Assembly (NCBI GenBank): GCA_965225955.1
Contig: CBDDBX010000030.1
Coordinates: 57,908 to 121,907 of the forward strand
Source: CBDDBX01 sp965225955
GTDB lineage: Bacteria; Acidobacteriota; Aminicenantia; UBA2199
Reading direction: 5' to 3'
Length of the DNA: 64,000 bases
The notes beneath the pieces are model-generated. The model was not told the origin of the DNA. It searched no databases and worked only from the letters and a program-made list of their open reading frames with translations. This document shows, piece by piece, positions 35,559-43,389 of the stretch. How positions within the stretch are numbered: position 1 is the first letter of the stretch; each line of letters begins with the position of its first letter. The position numbers were made by a program, and so were the translations under genes.

Positions 35559-35568
35559 GGGGTCAGGC
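35559..35568 (+). repeat. REP-like motif GGGGTCAGGC, copy 9
   Basis: It lies in the 726-bp non-coding region between gatE and the porin gene. The same region holds the MITE at 35605-35766 and the Pho box at 35985; the remaining stretches (35339-35550 and 35767-35980) are AT-rich and show no gene I can support. Confidence 0.75.
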
Positions 35569-35604
35569 CTTTTTATTCTGATTGCTTGTGGACTGTGTGG
35601 ACGA

Positions 35605-35766
35605 GACTGTCTCAAAATCACCTTAACTTAGCGTGCATTAAAAAATAGTCCGTTAAAAAAAGAGTAAAAACAATACAACTGGAAATTTTACGATTTTTTT
35701 TAACATTTTTATCTTTTATTTGCGTGCATTCGTGGTTTCAAAAAATATAAAAGTTTTGAGACAGTC
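35605..35766 (+). mobile_element. MITE-like element, 162 bp, copy 1
   Basis: Perfect 13-bp terminal inverted repeats GACTGTCTCAAAA and TTTTGAGACAGTC enclose 136 AT-rich bases with no reading frame. The 9-mer GCGTGCATT occurs twice inside (35631-35639, 35722-35730). The subterminal sequence TCAAAATCAC(C/T)TTAACTTAGCGT is shared with the element at 61578-61740. No clear target duplication is seen. The ends resemble those of full-length insertion sequences, but the parent element is not in the window. Confidence 0.75.
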
Positions 35767-35984
35767 CTGGGCGAGGTGGACCTGATGGACAGGTTTGTAA
35801 ATAGAGTAAGAAATTTTTTCTGAAGAAAAAATATTTTTGTGCCGGAGGTGGATGTTTTTTTATAAAAAATCAGTGTTTTGAGGTGGCAATTTCCTGTTTT
35901 TTTGCAGATATTCCCAAAAAGAAAAATTAACTGAAGGATTTGGTGTGGTTTTTGGAAAAAGCGTCAGAGAGAGGGTTTTGGGAG

Positions 35985-36019
35985 TTAACATAAAATTAAC
36001 AGCTGCTTCATTTTATATT
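35985..36019 (+). promoter_or_regulatory. Pho box and -10 of the 36065 porin gene
   Basis: Perfect TTAACA half-sites at 35985-35990 and 35996-36001 are spaced 11 bases apart. A -10-like TATATT is at 36014-36019, and the gene starts 45 bases later. Same arrangement as at pstS. Confidence 0.78.
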
Positions 36020-36064
36020 TACTGCCAGTTTCTATATTCAGATATTAAAAATCGAGGAGGAACG

Positions 36065-37072
36065 ATGAAAAAGTTCATTATCTTATTTGTAATTATCGCC
36101 GCTCTGTTCTGTGGCAATCTTAAAGCAGATGATATTAAGGGTTACATGATACCTGAATATTATGCAAATGTTTCAAGTGAAGATGATTCAGCTGTTGATG
36201 GACAGCACGGTCTCTGGCTCAGAAGAATCTATCTTGGTTATAACACAAAAATCAGCAAAAAATTCAGTGCAAGAGTAAGACTTGAAATGGCAAGTAAAGC
36301 TTTTGGTGAAGATAAACTATATCTTTATGTAAAAAATGCTCATGTTAAATATAAAATGAGTAAAAACCTGTCACTTATTGCTGGTATTGTTTCACCTCCA
36401 AGTTTTGATAAAACTGAAAAATTTTATGGTTACAGATTCATTGAGAAAACATCTGCTGACCTTTTCAAACTTGCATCATCAAGAGATTTCGCTATCGGAC
36501 TTGATGGTAAAGGTAAAGGCGGACTGGTTTATACATTAATGTATGGTAACTACAGCTCAAATAAGGGTGAAGATAACAAAGGTAAGGCTCTTTATCTCAG
36601 ACTTGGTCACCAGACTAAGACTACTTTTGTAGAAGCTAATGCACACGTTGCTTCAGATAATGATAAAGATATCTTCTTCATGAACGGTTTCGGTGGTATT
36701 AAAGGGTCATGGGGACGTTTCGGAGCTCAGTATTCACACAGAAGTGAAAAGAAAGATGGTTCAGAAAGAGTTAACACCGGAATTATTTCAGCTTTCACAA
36801 CTCTTAAGTTTGGTAAAACAAGTGAAGTTTTTGCAAGATATGACCACTTCACAAAGAAAGGTTTCAAAAATATCACAGGTTACCTTCCAATAATGGCTAA
36901 AGATTACAAAGCCCGCCTGATTATTGCTGGTCTGAATTTCAAAGTTCACAAAAACATTCAGCTTTCACCAAATGTGAAATATGTATTCTACTCAGGTGAC
37001 AATCATCCTAAAGCTGATGTATGGATTAACCTGACAGCTAAGATTGCTTTTAAAACAAAAATTGGTAAATAA
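36065..37072 (+). CDS. Outer-membrane porin, probably phosphate-starvation induced
   Basis: About 335 aa. The signal peptide is MKKFIILFVIIAALFCGNLKA, cut before DDIKGYM. The mature protein is a beta-barrel by pattern (WLRRIYLGYNTKISKKFSARVRLEM, LYLRLGHQTKTTFVEANAHV, and a C-terminal strand), very lysine-rich (GKGKGG, DNKGKA), which would suit anion passage. The ATG at 36065 has GAGGAGG before it; a longer frame from 35945 runs through the Pho box and is rejected. The Pho box upstream makes it the likely outer-membrane entry route for phosphate, working with PstSCAB. Phosphate selectivity itself is inference. Confidence 0.8.
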   Translation: MKKFIILFVIIAALFCGNLKADDIKGYMIPEYYANVSSEDDSAVDGQHGLWLRRIYLGYNTKISKKFSARVRLEMASKAFGEDKLYLYVKNAHVKYKMSKNLSLIAGIVSPPSFDKTEKFYGYRFIEKTSADLFKLASSRDFAIGLDGKGKGGLVYTLMYGNYSSNKGEDNKGKALYLRLGHQTKTTFVEANAHVASDNDKDIFFMNGFGGIKGSWGRFGAQYSHRSEKKDGSERVNTGIISAFTTLKFGKTSEVFARYDHFTKKGFKNITGYLPIMAKDYKARLIIAGLNFKVHKNIQLSPNVKYVFYSGDNHPKADVWINLTAKIAFKTKIGK

Positions 37073-37093
37073 GATAAACTGCTGACATAGAAG

Positions 37094-37115
37094 GGATGGG
37101 ACCCGGTTCCCATCC
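37094..37115 (+). terminator. Hairpin terminator of the porin gene
   Basis: GGATGGGA (37094-37101) and TCCCATCC (37108-37115) form a perfect 8-bp stem 21 bases after the stop. The T-run is poor. A second small inverted repeat with CCGGA/TCCGG follows near 37132. Confidence 0.6.
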
Positions 37116-37263
37116 ACTTCTGATTTAAAACCGGAGTTACAGTTCCGGCTTAATCACATAACCGGGATTATCATTAGCCGATTCTGAACTGCCCATTCAT
37201 TACCTTAACTGAATAACCACTTCCTGATACAGAATTGCTGTTTTATCTATACTGGAGAGTCTG

Positions 37264-39015
37264 ATGTATTTTGATAAGATGAGAGTTAAAAAGATAGTAG
37301 ATAGTGTTGATTACGCTTTCCAGCCCATAATCAATATTCATAATGGTCAGTGTTACGGAGTTGAAGCCCTCATCAGAGATTACGATAAAGCCGGGTTTAA
37401 AACTATAACTGACTTTTTTGATACAGCCTATGAGTATAAGTATCTGTATACTATGGAGTTGATGCTCAGAGAGAAAGCTTTCCGGAAGTTCAGAACCATT
37501 CCTTTTCATGAAAACCTTAAACTCTTTTACAATATAGATAACAGAGTTCTCTCAATGCCGAATTATAAAACCGGAACCACCACAGAAATTCTTAAAAAAA
37601 ATAATCTTACTATGAACAATCTCTGTTTTGAGATTTCCGAGAGACAGGATAGTGCGAACCTTCACTCTTTTAAGGAGATTACCGGAATGTATAAGAGTCA
37701 GGGATATCGTATAGCTATTGATGATTTCGGGGCAGGTTTTTCAGGACTGCAACTTCTCTATAATATTGATACTGATTTTCTTAAAATCGACAGGTTTTTT
37801 ATTAATAATATTTCAAAAGATCCAAAGAAGAAACTCTTTGTAACAACAATACTTAAACTGGCTCATATACTTGGGATAATGGTAATTGCGGAAGGTATTG
37901 AAACTATAGATGAGTTCTATACTGTTAAAGAGATAGGCTGCGATTTTGTTCAGGGTTATCTTGTTGCCAGACCTGATACTTCTGTTGATAAATTAAAGAG
38001 CAGATATGAGGCAATGCGAAAGCTTGCTGAGAGGGACAGGCGAATAGGAAGTGACGATCAGGGGATTGTGCTGGGGCAGCTTGAAATAATAGAGCCAGTG
38101 GTTAATGGTAAGCACGATATAAACCTGGTTTTTAAAAGATTAAGAGAAGATAAGACTCTTACTGTGATTCCTGTAGTCGACAGTAACGGGGAACCTCTCG
38201 GGATAATTGATGAGAAAGATTTAAAACTTTTTGGCTACTCTCCTTATGGCCACGAGTTACTGGCCAAAAGAAGGAAGTCATTATCAAGGTTTATTACAAA
38301 AATTCCTATATCTGAAGTTTCAAATGGCATCGAAGAGCATCTGAATATATTCAACCTGAACAGGGACTCCAGCGGAATAATAATTACAGATAAAGGTCAG
38401 TATCTTGGGCTTCTGTCTGCAAGATCCCTGGTTAATACGATTAATGAGAAGAACCTTACCATTGCAAGGGATCAGAACCCTTTAACTGGATTACCCGGGA
38501 ATATTCAGATAAATGAGCAGCTTAACAGGATTGTTGATAAAAGAATCAAGCACAGTACGGTTGTATATTTTGATTTTAACAGCTTTAAACCTTTTAATGA
38601 CTATTATGGTTACAGAACAGGAGATAAAGCTATTTTACTCTTTGCCAATATTCTGCAGGAGTTTGTTATGACGACTTCAGCTTTTGCAGGTCATATTGGA
38701 GGGGACGACTTCATTGTAACATTTAATGGCTATTTCAAGGATCATGATAGATGTTACGAGGCAGTGAGGGATATCTGCAGGAATTTCAGTGATAATGCCA
38801 AAGGTTTTTACAGTGATGAAGAGAGAGAGAAAGGGTACATTGTGTCAAAAGACAGAGAGGGAAACCCGGCAGAATATTCTCTGCTCACAGTTTCAGCTTC
38901 TATACTTAATATTGTGAGCAGTAATCTTTTACCTGAAGAGATATCCCGAAAAGCTGCAGAAATGAAGAAAGCAGCTAAGGATTCTCCGAACTATATTATC
39001 TGTCAGGAGATTTAA
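37264..39015 (+). CDS. EAL-CBS-GGDEF cyclic-di-GMP protein
   Basis: About 583 aa, cytoplasmic. Residues 1-245 form an EAL phosphodiesterase with the key motifs EALIR, FEISE, DDFGAGFSG, KID, AEGIET and QGYLVARP, so it is probably active. A CBS pair follows (about 260-400: DKTLTVIPVVDSNGEPLGIID, SSGIIITDKGQYLGLL), which may bind an adenine nucleotide. Residues about 400-583 form a GGDEF domain with GGDDF at the active site (Asp for the usual Glu) and DFNSFKPFND. The order EAL first is the reverse of the common GGDEF-EAL layout. It probably tunes motility or attachment. Confidence 0.93.
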   Translation: MYFDKMRVKKIVDSVDYAFQPIINIHNGQCYGVEALIRDYDKAGFKTITDFFDTAYEYKYLYTMELMLREKAFRKFRTIPFHENLKLFYNIDNRVLSMPNYKTGTTTEILKKNNLTMNNLCFEISERQDSANLHSFKEITGMYKSQGYRIAIDDFGAGFSGLQLLYNIDTDFLKIDRFFINNISKDPKKKLFVTTILKLAHILGIMVIAEGIETIDEFYTVKEIGCDFVQGYLVARPDTSVDKLKSRYEAMRKLAERDRRIGSDDQGIVLGQLEIIEPVVNGKHDINLVFKRLREDKTLTVIPVVDSNGEPLGIIDEKDLKLFGYSPYGHELLAKRRKSLSRFITKIPISEVSNGIEEHLNIFNLNRDSSGIIITDKGQYLGLLSARSLVNTINEKNLTIARDQNPLTGLPGNIQINEQLNRIVDKRIKHSTVVYFDFNSFKPFNDYYGYRTGDKAILLFANILQEFVMTTSAFAGHIGGDDFIVTFNGYFKDHDRCYEAVRDICRNFSDNAKGFYSDEEREKGYIVSKDREGNPAEYSLLTVSASILNIVSSNLLPEEISRKAAEMKKAAKDSPNYIICQEI

Positions 39016-39755
39016 TCTGTTTCAAACTCCAGATATATTTTTTCTCTTGCTTCCATAAGAATTACTTTAATCTCTTCCATAATTTCCCTTGTAAGGCGGT
39101 TTGAGGGGCCGGAAACACTGATTCCGCCATAGAAGCCTGCTTTCTCTATCATAAGAGGAACAGCGCAGCATGCAAGACCTTCTTCAAACTCTTCACACTC
39201 AATACTGTATCCTTTTTCCCTGATTCTGTTTATCTGTTTAATAAGTTCTTCTTTTTCAGTAATTGTATGCTCGGTATACCCCTGCAGCTGGATTCTTCCT
39301 GTAAGACTTTCCAGGTTCCTTGGGGATAGTACTGAAAGGATAGCTTTACCCAGAGCTGTACAGTGAAGAGGAAGGCTGTCTCCTACAGCAGATTTCATCT
39401 GGAGACTTCTTTTACATTCTGCTTTATCCAGGTAGAGAGCCATGTCATTATTGATGGTTGCAAGATTTACTGTTTCATTTATCTGTTCTGCAACTTCACT
39501 CAGAATAGGGTGTATTCTGAAGCTTACTATATCGTGAAGCATAACTTTGCTTCCATATTCCAGAAATGTTGTGCCCAGATAGTATACATCTTTTCTCTTT
39601 TCCACCAGACCCAGATTGAGCATAGTGTCCAGATAACGGAATGCGGTAGTTTTATTCATTTTAAGATCTCTGCTGATATCGCAGAGTCGAAGCTCTCCCT
39701 GTCTGTTGGATAGCAATCTTATAATATCAAAAGCTTTTACTAAAGACCCACTCAT
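39012..39755 (-). CDS. IclR-family transcriptional regulator
   Basis: About 247 aa. The N-terminal winged helix (LVKAFDIIRLLSNRQGELRLCDISRDLKMNKTTAFRYLDTML) is followed by the IclR effector domain (LPLHCTALGKAILS, GYSIECEEFEEGLACCAVPLM, GGISVSGPSNRLT), which contains a cysteine-rich ligand site. The effector is usually a small acid or aromatic. The start has GGAGG upstream. It overlaps the convergent c-di-GMP gene by 4 bases. An inverted repeat surrounds its own promoter. Confidence 0.93.
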   Translation of the reverse strand: MSGSLVKAFDIIRLLSNRQGELRLCDISRDLKMNKTTAFRYLDTMLNLGLVEKRKDVYYLGTTFLEYGSKVMLHDIVSFRIHPILSEVAEQINETVNLATINNDMALYLDKAECKRSLQMKSAVGDSLPLHCTALGKAILSVLSPRNLESLTGRIQLQGYTEHTITEKEELIKQINRIREKGYSIECEEFEEGLACCAVPLMIEKAGFYGGISVSGPSNRLTREIMEEIKVILMEAREKIYLEFETD

Positions 39756-39798
39756 CTTAACCTCCGGTTTTAATAAAAGAAATGAATGTTCTATTAAT

Positions 39799-39836
39799 TT
39801 GAACTTAATGTTAATAAAAAAACGCCATTAAGTCAA
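39799..39836 (-). promoter_or_regulatory. IclR-gene promoter embedded in an inverted-repeat operator
   Basis: On the minus strand TTGACT (39831-39836) and TAACAT (39808-39813) are 17 bases apart. The same stretch forms the inverted repeat TTGAACTTAATG (39799-39810) and CATTAAGTCAA (39826-39836), a likely autoregulatory site. Confidence 0.55.
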
Positions 39837-39909
39837 TATATTCTGTGAGTTGTGAGCTTGTGAATTCCTGTTATAATATTGACTGACACGGACTTTCCCT
39901 CTTCGAAAT

Positions 39910-39939
39910 AATACGGACAATCACTGACTAACATGGACT
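39910..39939 (-). repeat. Tandem 10-bp degenerate repeat, array A (3 units)
   Basis: On the minus strand three consecutive 10-mers read AGTCCATGTT, AGTCAGTGAT and TGTCCGTATT. It lies in the 516-bp non-coding gap between the IclR and phoR genes, inverted relative to array B at 40175. Apart from the arrays, the MITE remnant and the terminator I see nothing else in this gap. Confidence 0.55.
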
Positions 39940-39974
39940 TACAGGAACAAACAGTTCCTTAATTAAAACACAGT

Positions 39975-40087
39975 TGACATTGCAGGATTTTACTTTTAAA
40001 AATGAGCTTAATAAAACTCCTGCTTTTTCCCGGGCTTTTTAATATTTATTTGCTTCTATTTGCGTTAAGTTCTGTTTTGAAACAATC
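39975..40087 (+). mobile_element. MITE remnant, related to the 35605 and 61578 elements
   Basis: The right end CTTTTTAATATTTATTTGCTT and TTCTGTTTTGAAACAATC closely follow the end of the 61578 copy (minus strand). The left inverted repeat is missing or unrecognisable, so it looks truncated. Confidence 0.5.
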
Positions 40088-40174
40088 TGGAACGCAGGTG
40101 TTTTCCTGAGGTTCTTCTGGTGAAGTGGACATGCCGGTAATAGATAAACTCTTTGCAGGATTATAATTCCTGTT

Positions 40175-40214
40175 AGTCAGTGTATGGCTGTGTATGTCAC
40201 TGTTAGTCCGTGTG
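40175..40214 (+). repeat. Tandem 10-bp degenerate repeat, array B (4 units)
   Basis: Four consecutive 10-mers: AGTCAGTGTA, TGGCTGTGTA, TGTCACTGTT, AGTCCGTGTG. Same unit as arrays at 39910 and 55768. Confidence 0.6.
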
Positions 40215-40230
40215 AATGCCCGGAAAGCCT

Positions 40231-40258
40231 CTACCGGCAAAGTTCCTTTTGCCGGTAG
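40231..40258 (-). terminator. Hairpin terminator after phoR
   Basis: CTACCGGCAAA (40231-40241) pairs with TTTGCCGGTAG (40248-40258), an 11-bp stem starting 14 bases beyond the phoR stop on the minus strand. Confidence 0.65.
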
Positions 40259-40271
40259 TTTATATCTCTGT

Positions 40272-41993
40272 TTATAGTGGTAGTTTTACTGTAAATGTTG
40301 TTCCTTTACCTGCAAGACTGGTGAAATCCACTTCTCCTTTGTGCAGCAGAACAATATGCTTAACAATTGAAAGCCCAAGGCCACTACCGCCTCTCTCTCT
40401 GGATCTGGCAGCGTCTATAACATAGAATCTCTCAAAGATCCTGTTATGATGTGATTCAGGAATTCCTATGCCAGTATCAGAGACTTCAAATATCAGATTA
40501 GACTCTTCTCCTGAGAGACTGATATTTACTTCACCCTGTTCGGTGTATTTAATTGAGTTATCAATAAGATTGAGAATCATATCTTCTATCTTTGAAAGAT
40601 CTCCTCTGAATTCAGGAATATTCTCATCAATATCTACTCTTAGATTGAGGCCTTTGGTTTCTGCAGCAGGCTCAACCAGTTTAATCTGATTACGTATGAG
40701 ATCCGGCATGTTAATCTGAGTATAGTGCATAATTTCAGGTCTCTCTTCCATACCTGAAAGAAGCAGGAGATCCTGAACTATCTTTATGATTCTGTTGGTG
40801 TTTCTTTTAATAATTTCCAGATACTTTTTCTGCTCATCAGAGAGTTCATCAGATTCAAGGGTTTCTGCAAATCCGATAATTGATGTGAGAGGCGTTTTAA
40901 GTTCGTGTGAGACGTTAACAACAAAATCTTTCTTGATCTTCTCCAGTCTCTTTCTCTCGGTAATGTCGTGAAATGTTATTACCAGACGATCTCTGGACAG
41001 AAGAAGAGTCAGACTGGCAATAGTTATGTAACCACCAATCTCTACTTCTGATGTAATATTTCTATTCTCTTTAAAAGAGTCTGAAATTGCACTGTTGAGA
41101 TTTGTACTTCTGCAGATTTCCCAGTACTTCTTACCAATTGTGTCATCACAGTTGGTCATTTTATCGAAACTTCTGTTTGAAAGAATAACATCTCCCTCTT
41201 TGTTAACAACTAAAAGACCCTCATTAAGGGAGCTTATAATAGCTCTGAGTTCTTCTCTATGGTTATTAAGATTTTCAAAAAGGGTTCTCTGCTGTTCAAT
41301 CATCCAGTTAAAGTTTCCAGCAAGTTCTCCCAGTTCACCTTTGTCCTGAATATATACTTTTGTGTTGTAGTTCCCATCAGCAACCTGTCTTGCAGCTCCT
41401 GCAATCTCTTTAATGGGGTTGGATATATTACGGGATATAAAGAATACGATAATAATTGCCAGAATGAGAAGTATAATTGAAGGAGCAATTATCTTGTCCT
41501 TAAGGTCAGCTGCAATAGAATCTATATCTTTTACAAGGAGACTTAATCTTAATACTCCGTATAGTTGATCATCATTGTAGAGAGGCCTTGCCATATAGAG
41601 CATTTTGGACATTATGGTTGTGCTGAATCTTATGTTGCTGGAGATTTCTCCTTTCATAGCTTTAACTATTTCAGGTCTCCCTCCATGGTTTTCCATAGTA
41701 TCCGGATTAGAGGCAGAATCTGCCTCTACAGTTCCATCAGGTCTGATAATTGTTATACGGATATCAAGGGCTTTTCCTTCTTTGTTAATGTAGTCAGGAA
41801 TCGAAAGCCTGTTTTCTATTCTGTGTGTTATGTAGCTTTTCAGAACTTCAGAAATTTTGCGCAGATCCTGCTCTTCTTTCTGAAGGTGCCACTTTTCAAA
41901 AGTCTTGACTGTCAGGGCAGTAAGGCTGATGATAGTTATTGTAATCAGTATAAGGTAGCCTCTGAAGTTCTTTGCAAATATTGATTTTGTCAT
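40272..41993 (-). CDS. phoR: Membrane sensor histidine kinase PhoR
   Basis: About 573 aa. A first membrane helix (residues 10-28), an extracytoplasmic sensor of about 140 residues, a second helix (about 172-190), HAMP (NPIKEIAGAARQVADGNYNTKV), PAS (LNEGLLVVNKEGDVILSNRSF), HisKA with VSHELKTPLTSIIGFAETL, and HATPase with NLIDNSIKYT, DTGIGIP and GGSGLGLSIVKHI. This is the standard Bacillus-type PhoR layout. It overlaps phoB by 4 bases. It is named PhoR because of the cognate regulator and the TTAACA boxes at phosphate genes; the sensor domain itself does not prove it. Confidence 0.88.
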   Translation of the reverse strand: MTKSIFAKNFRGYLILITITIISLTALTVKTFEKWHLQKEEQDLRKISEVLKSYITHRIENRLSIPDYINKEGKALDIRITIIRPDGTVEADSASNPDTMENHGGRPEIVKAMKGEISSNIRFSTTIMSKMLYMARPLYNDDQLYGVLRLSLLVKDIDSIAADLKDKIIAPSIILLILAIIIVFFISRNISNPIKEIAGAARQVADGNYNTKVYIQDKGELGELAGNFNWMIEQQRTLFENLNNHREELRAIISSLNEGLLVVNKEGDVILSNRSFDKMTNCDDTIGKKYWEICRSTNLNSAISDSFKENRNITSEVEIGGYITIASLTLLLSRDRLVITFHDITERKRLEKIKKDFVVNVSHELKTPLTSIIGFAETLESDELSDEQKKYLEIIKRNTNRIIKIVQDLLLLSGMEERPEIMHYTQINMPDLIRNQIKLVEPAAETKGLNLRVDIDENIPEFRGDLSKIEDMILNLIDNSIKYTEQGEVNISLSGEESNLIFEVSDTGIGIPESHHNRIFERFYVIDAARSRERGGSGLGLSIVKHIVLLHKGEVDFTSLAGKGTTFTVKLPL

Positions 41994-42715
41994 AGTTCCA
42001 GTTTATACCCCACACCTCTTACGTTTATTATTGCTGAACCTGCTGATTTGAGTTTGTCTCTCAGGTTTTTTATGTGTACGTCAATAGTTCTGTCTATAAC
42101 AAATTTATCGTCTCCCCAGAGCTTAGTGAGAAGTTTCTCTCTGGAGAAAACCCAGCCTGGTTTACTGGAAAGAGTCTGGAGTATTATAAACTCAGTTTTC
42201 GTAAGCTTTACTTTCTCTCCATTAACCCACACATCATGGCGATTAAGATCTATAGAGATCTGTTCTCCGACTTTAATGATATCGCCTTCCCCTTTGGGAG
42301 ATTCGGAAGCAGAGGTGCGCCTCAGTATGGATTTGATTCTTGCACTTAATTCTCTTGGAGAAAAAGGCTTGACCATGTAATCATCTGCACCAAGTTCAAG
42401 ACCCAGTACAATATCTGTTTCACCACTTTTGGCTGTTAGCATGATAATAGGAAGATGTTTGTACTTATCATCACTTTTCAGCCTTCTGCAGACCTCTATG
42501 CCATCCATATCCGGTAGCATAATATCCAGAACCACCAGATCAGGAATCTGCTCTTCAAGTTTATCAAAAAGAGGAAGAGCTCTGTCGAAGGTTTCCAGAC
42601 GGAAGCCTGAATTTGATAAGTTAACTCTAATGAGTTCCAGAATGTCGTGCTCATCATCTACAGCGTAGATCAGAGGCTTTACCGGAAGATTGTTACTTTT
42701 TTTGTTTTCTTTCAT
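41990..42715 (-). CDS. phoB: Phosphate-response regulator PhoB/PhoP (OmpR family)
   Basis: About 241 aa. The receiver domain has the phospho-Asp at D64 in VVLDIMLPDMDG and lysine in VKPFSPRE; the C-terminal winged helix (LTKTEFIILQTLSSKPGWVFSREKLLTKLWGDD...IDVHIKNLRDKL) is of the OmpR/PhoB type. I use the ATG at 42713-42715, which has an AAGAGAAC stretch before it. A TTAACA pair 93-109 bases upstream on the same strand suggests autoregulation. It most likely binds the four 11-bp-spaced TTAACA sites in this window. Confidence 0.92.
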   Translation of the reverse strand: MKENKKSNNLPVKPLIYAVDDEHDILELIRVNLSNSGFRLETFDRALPLFDKLEEQIPDLVVLDIMLPDMDGIEVCRRLKSDDKYKHLPIIMLTAKSGETDIVLGLELGADDYMVKPFSPRELSARIKSILRRTSASESPKGEGDIIKVGEQISIDLNRHDVWVNGEKVKLTKTEFIILQTLSSKPGWVFSREKLLTKLWGDDKFVIDRTIDVHIKNLRDKLKSAGSAIINVRGVGYKLEL

Positions 42716-42807
42716 CTTGTTCTCTTTATACGTTTTTCTTAACAAAACCAAAGATTTTAGTCAAGAAGGTATAATAGGAGGAGAATGCAAAATAAGTGTG
42801 ATATTTA

Positions 42808-42824
42808 TGTTAATTATATGTTAA
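42808..42824 (-). promoter_or_regulatory. Pho-box-like direct repeat upstream of phoB
   Basis: On the minus strand two perfect TTAACA half-sites (42819-42824, 42808-42813) are spaced 11 bases. They are oriented toward phoB. Confidence 0.72.
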
Positions 42825-42833
42825 GAGAGGGGA

Positions 42834-42853
42834 GCAGGCCTTGCAGGGCCTGC
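42834..42853. terminator. Hairpin at the end of the carboxylase operon
   Basis: GCAGGCC (42834-42840) and GGCCTGC (42847-42853) form a 7-bp GC-rich stem 13 bases after the last gene of the minus-strand carboxylase operon. Confidence 0.6.
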
Positions 42854-42865
42854 TTTTATGATTAT

Positions 42866-43381
42866 TTATTCGATTTCAAACAGCAGGTGATTGGCAAGAA
42901 TGTTTTCACCTTCGGTAACACCGATTTTAACTATTTTGCCATCTTTTGGAGCTCTGATCTCATTTTCCATTTTCATGGCTTCATGAATCAGAATAATATC
43001 ACCTTCTTTAACTTTATCTTCAACATTGAAGAAGACTTTTTTAATATTACCCGGGATAAAACTTCTCACCAGACCTGACTGAGCAGCCTTAACTTCTTTC
43101 TCTTTATAATAGAAAAGGTTATCAATCTTATGTAGTGAAGCTGAGTAGTATGTACCGTTAACGTAGATACCTTCAGGATATCCTTCGCTGTTTTTAACGA
43201 TTTCAAACTGGTAGAGACGATCATCAACAAAGAGTGAACGAACCTCTCCGTTTGTCAGTTCCCCAAGCATTATCTTCTTCTGATCTTTATTGACTTTTAT
43301 GTCTGTAGCAGAATGGAAGGTAGTGCTGTTGGCAATCTCAATGTCAAAACTTTTCTTTTCAACCTGGAATTTATATTTCAT
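42866..43381 (-). CDS. Biotin carboxyl carrier protein of an acyl-CoA carboxylase
   Basis: About 171 aa. The C-terminal 75 residues are a biotinyl domain with the lysine in HEAMKMENEI, which a biotin ligase would modify. The N-terminal 100 residues resemble the BT domain that links carboxylase and carrier in propionyl-CoA carboxylase alpha subunits. Together with the next gene upstream it amounts to a split alpha subunit. It is last of the three-gene operon, 8 bases after the biotin-carboxylase-like gene. Confidence 0.9.
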   Translation of the reverse strand: MKYKFQVEKKSFDIEIANSTTFHSATDIKVNKDQKKIMLGELTNGEVRSLFVDDRLYQFEIVKNSEGYPEGIYVNGTYYSASLHKIDNLFYYKEKEVKAAQSGLVRSFIPGNIKKVFFNVEDKVKEGDIILIHEAMKMENEIRAPKDGKIVKIGVTEGENILANHLLFEIE

Positions 43382-43389
43382 CTCTCACC

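Noticed and set aside
39910..40214. CRISPR array
   Set aside because: The repeated units are 10 bp, contiguous and degenerate, without spacers; no cas genes are in the window.
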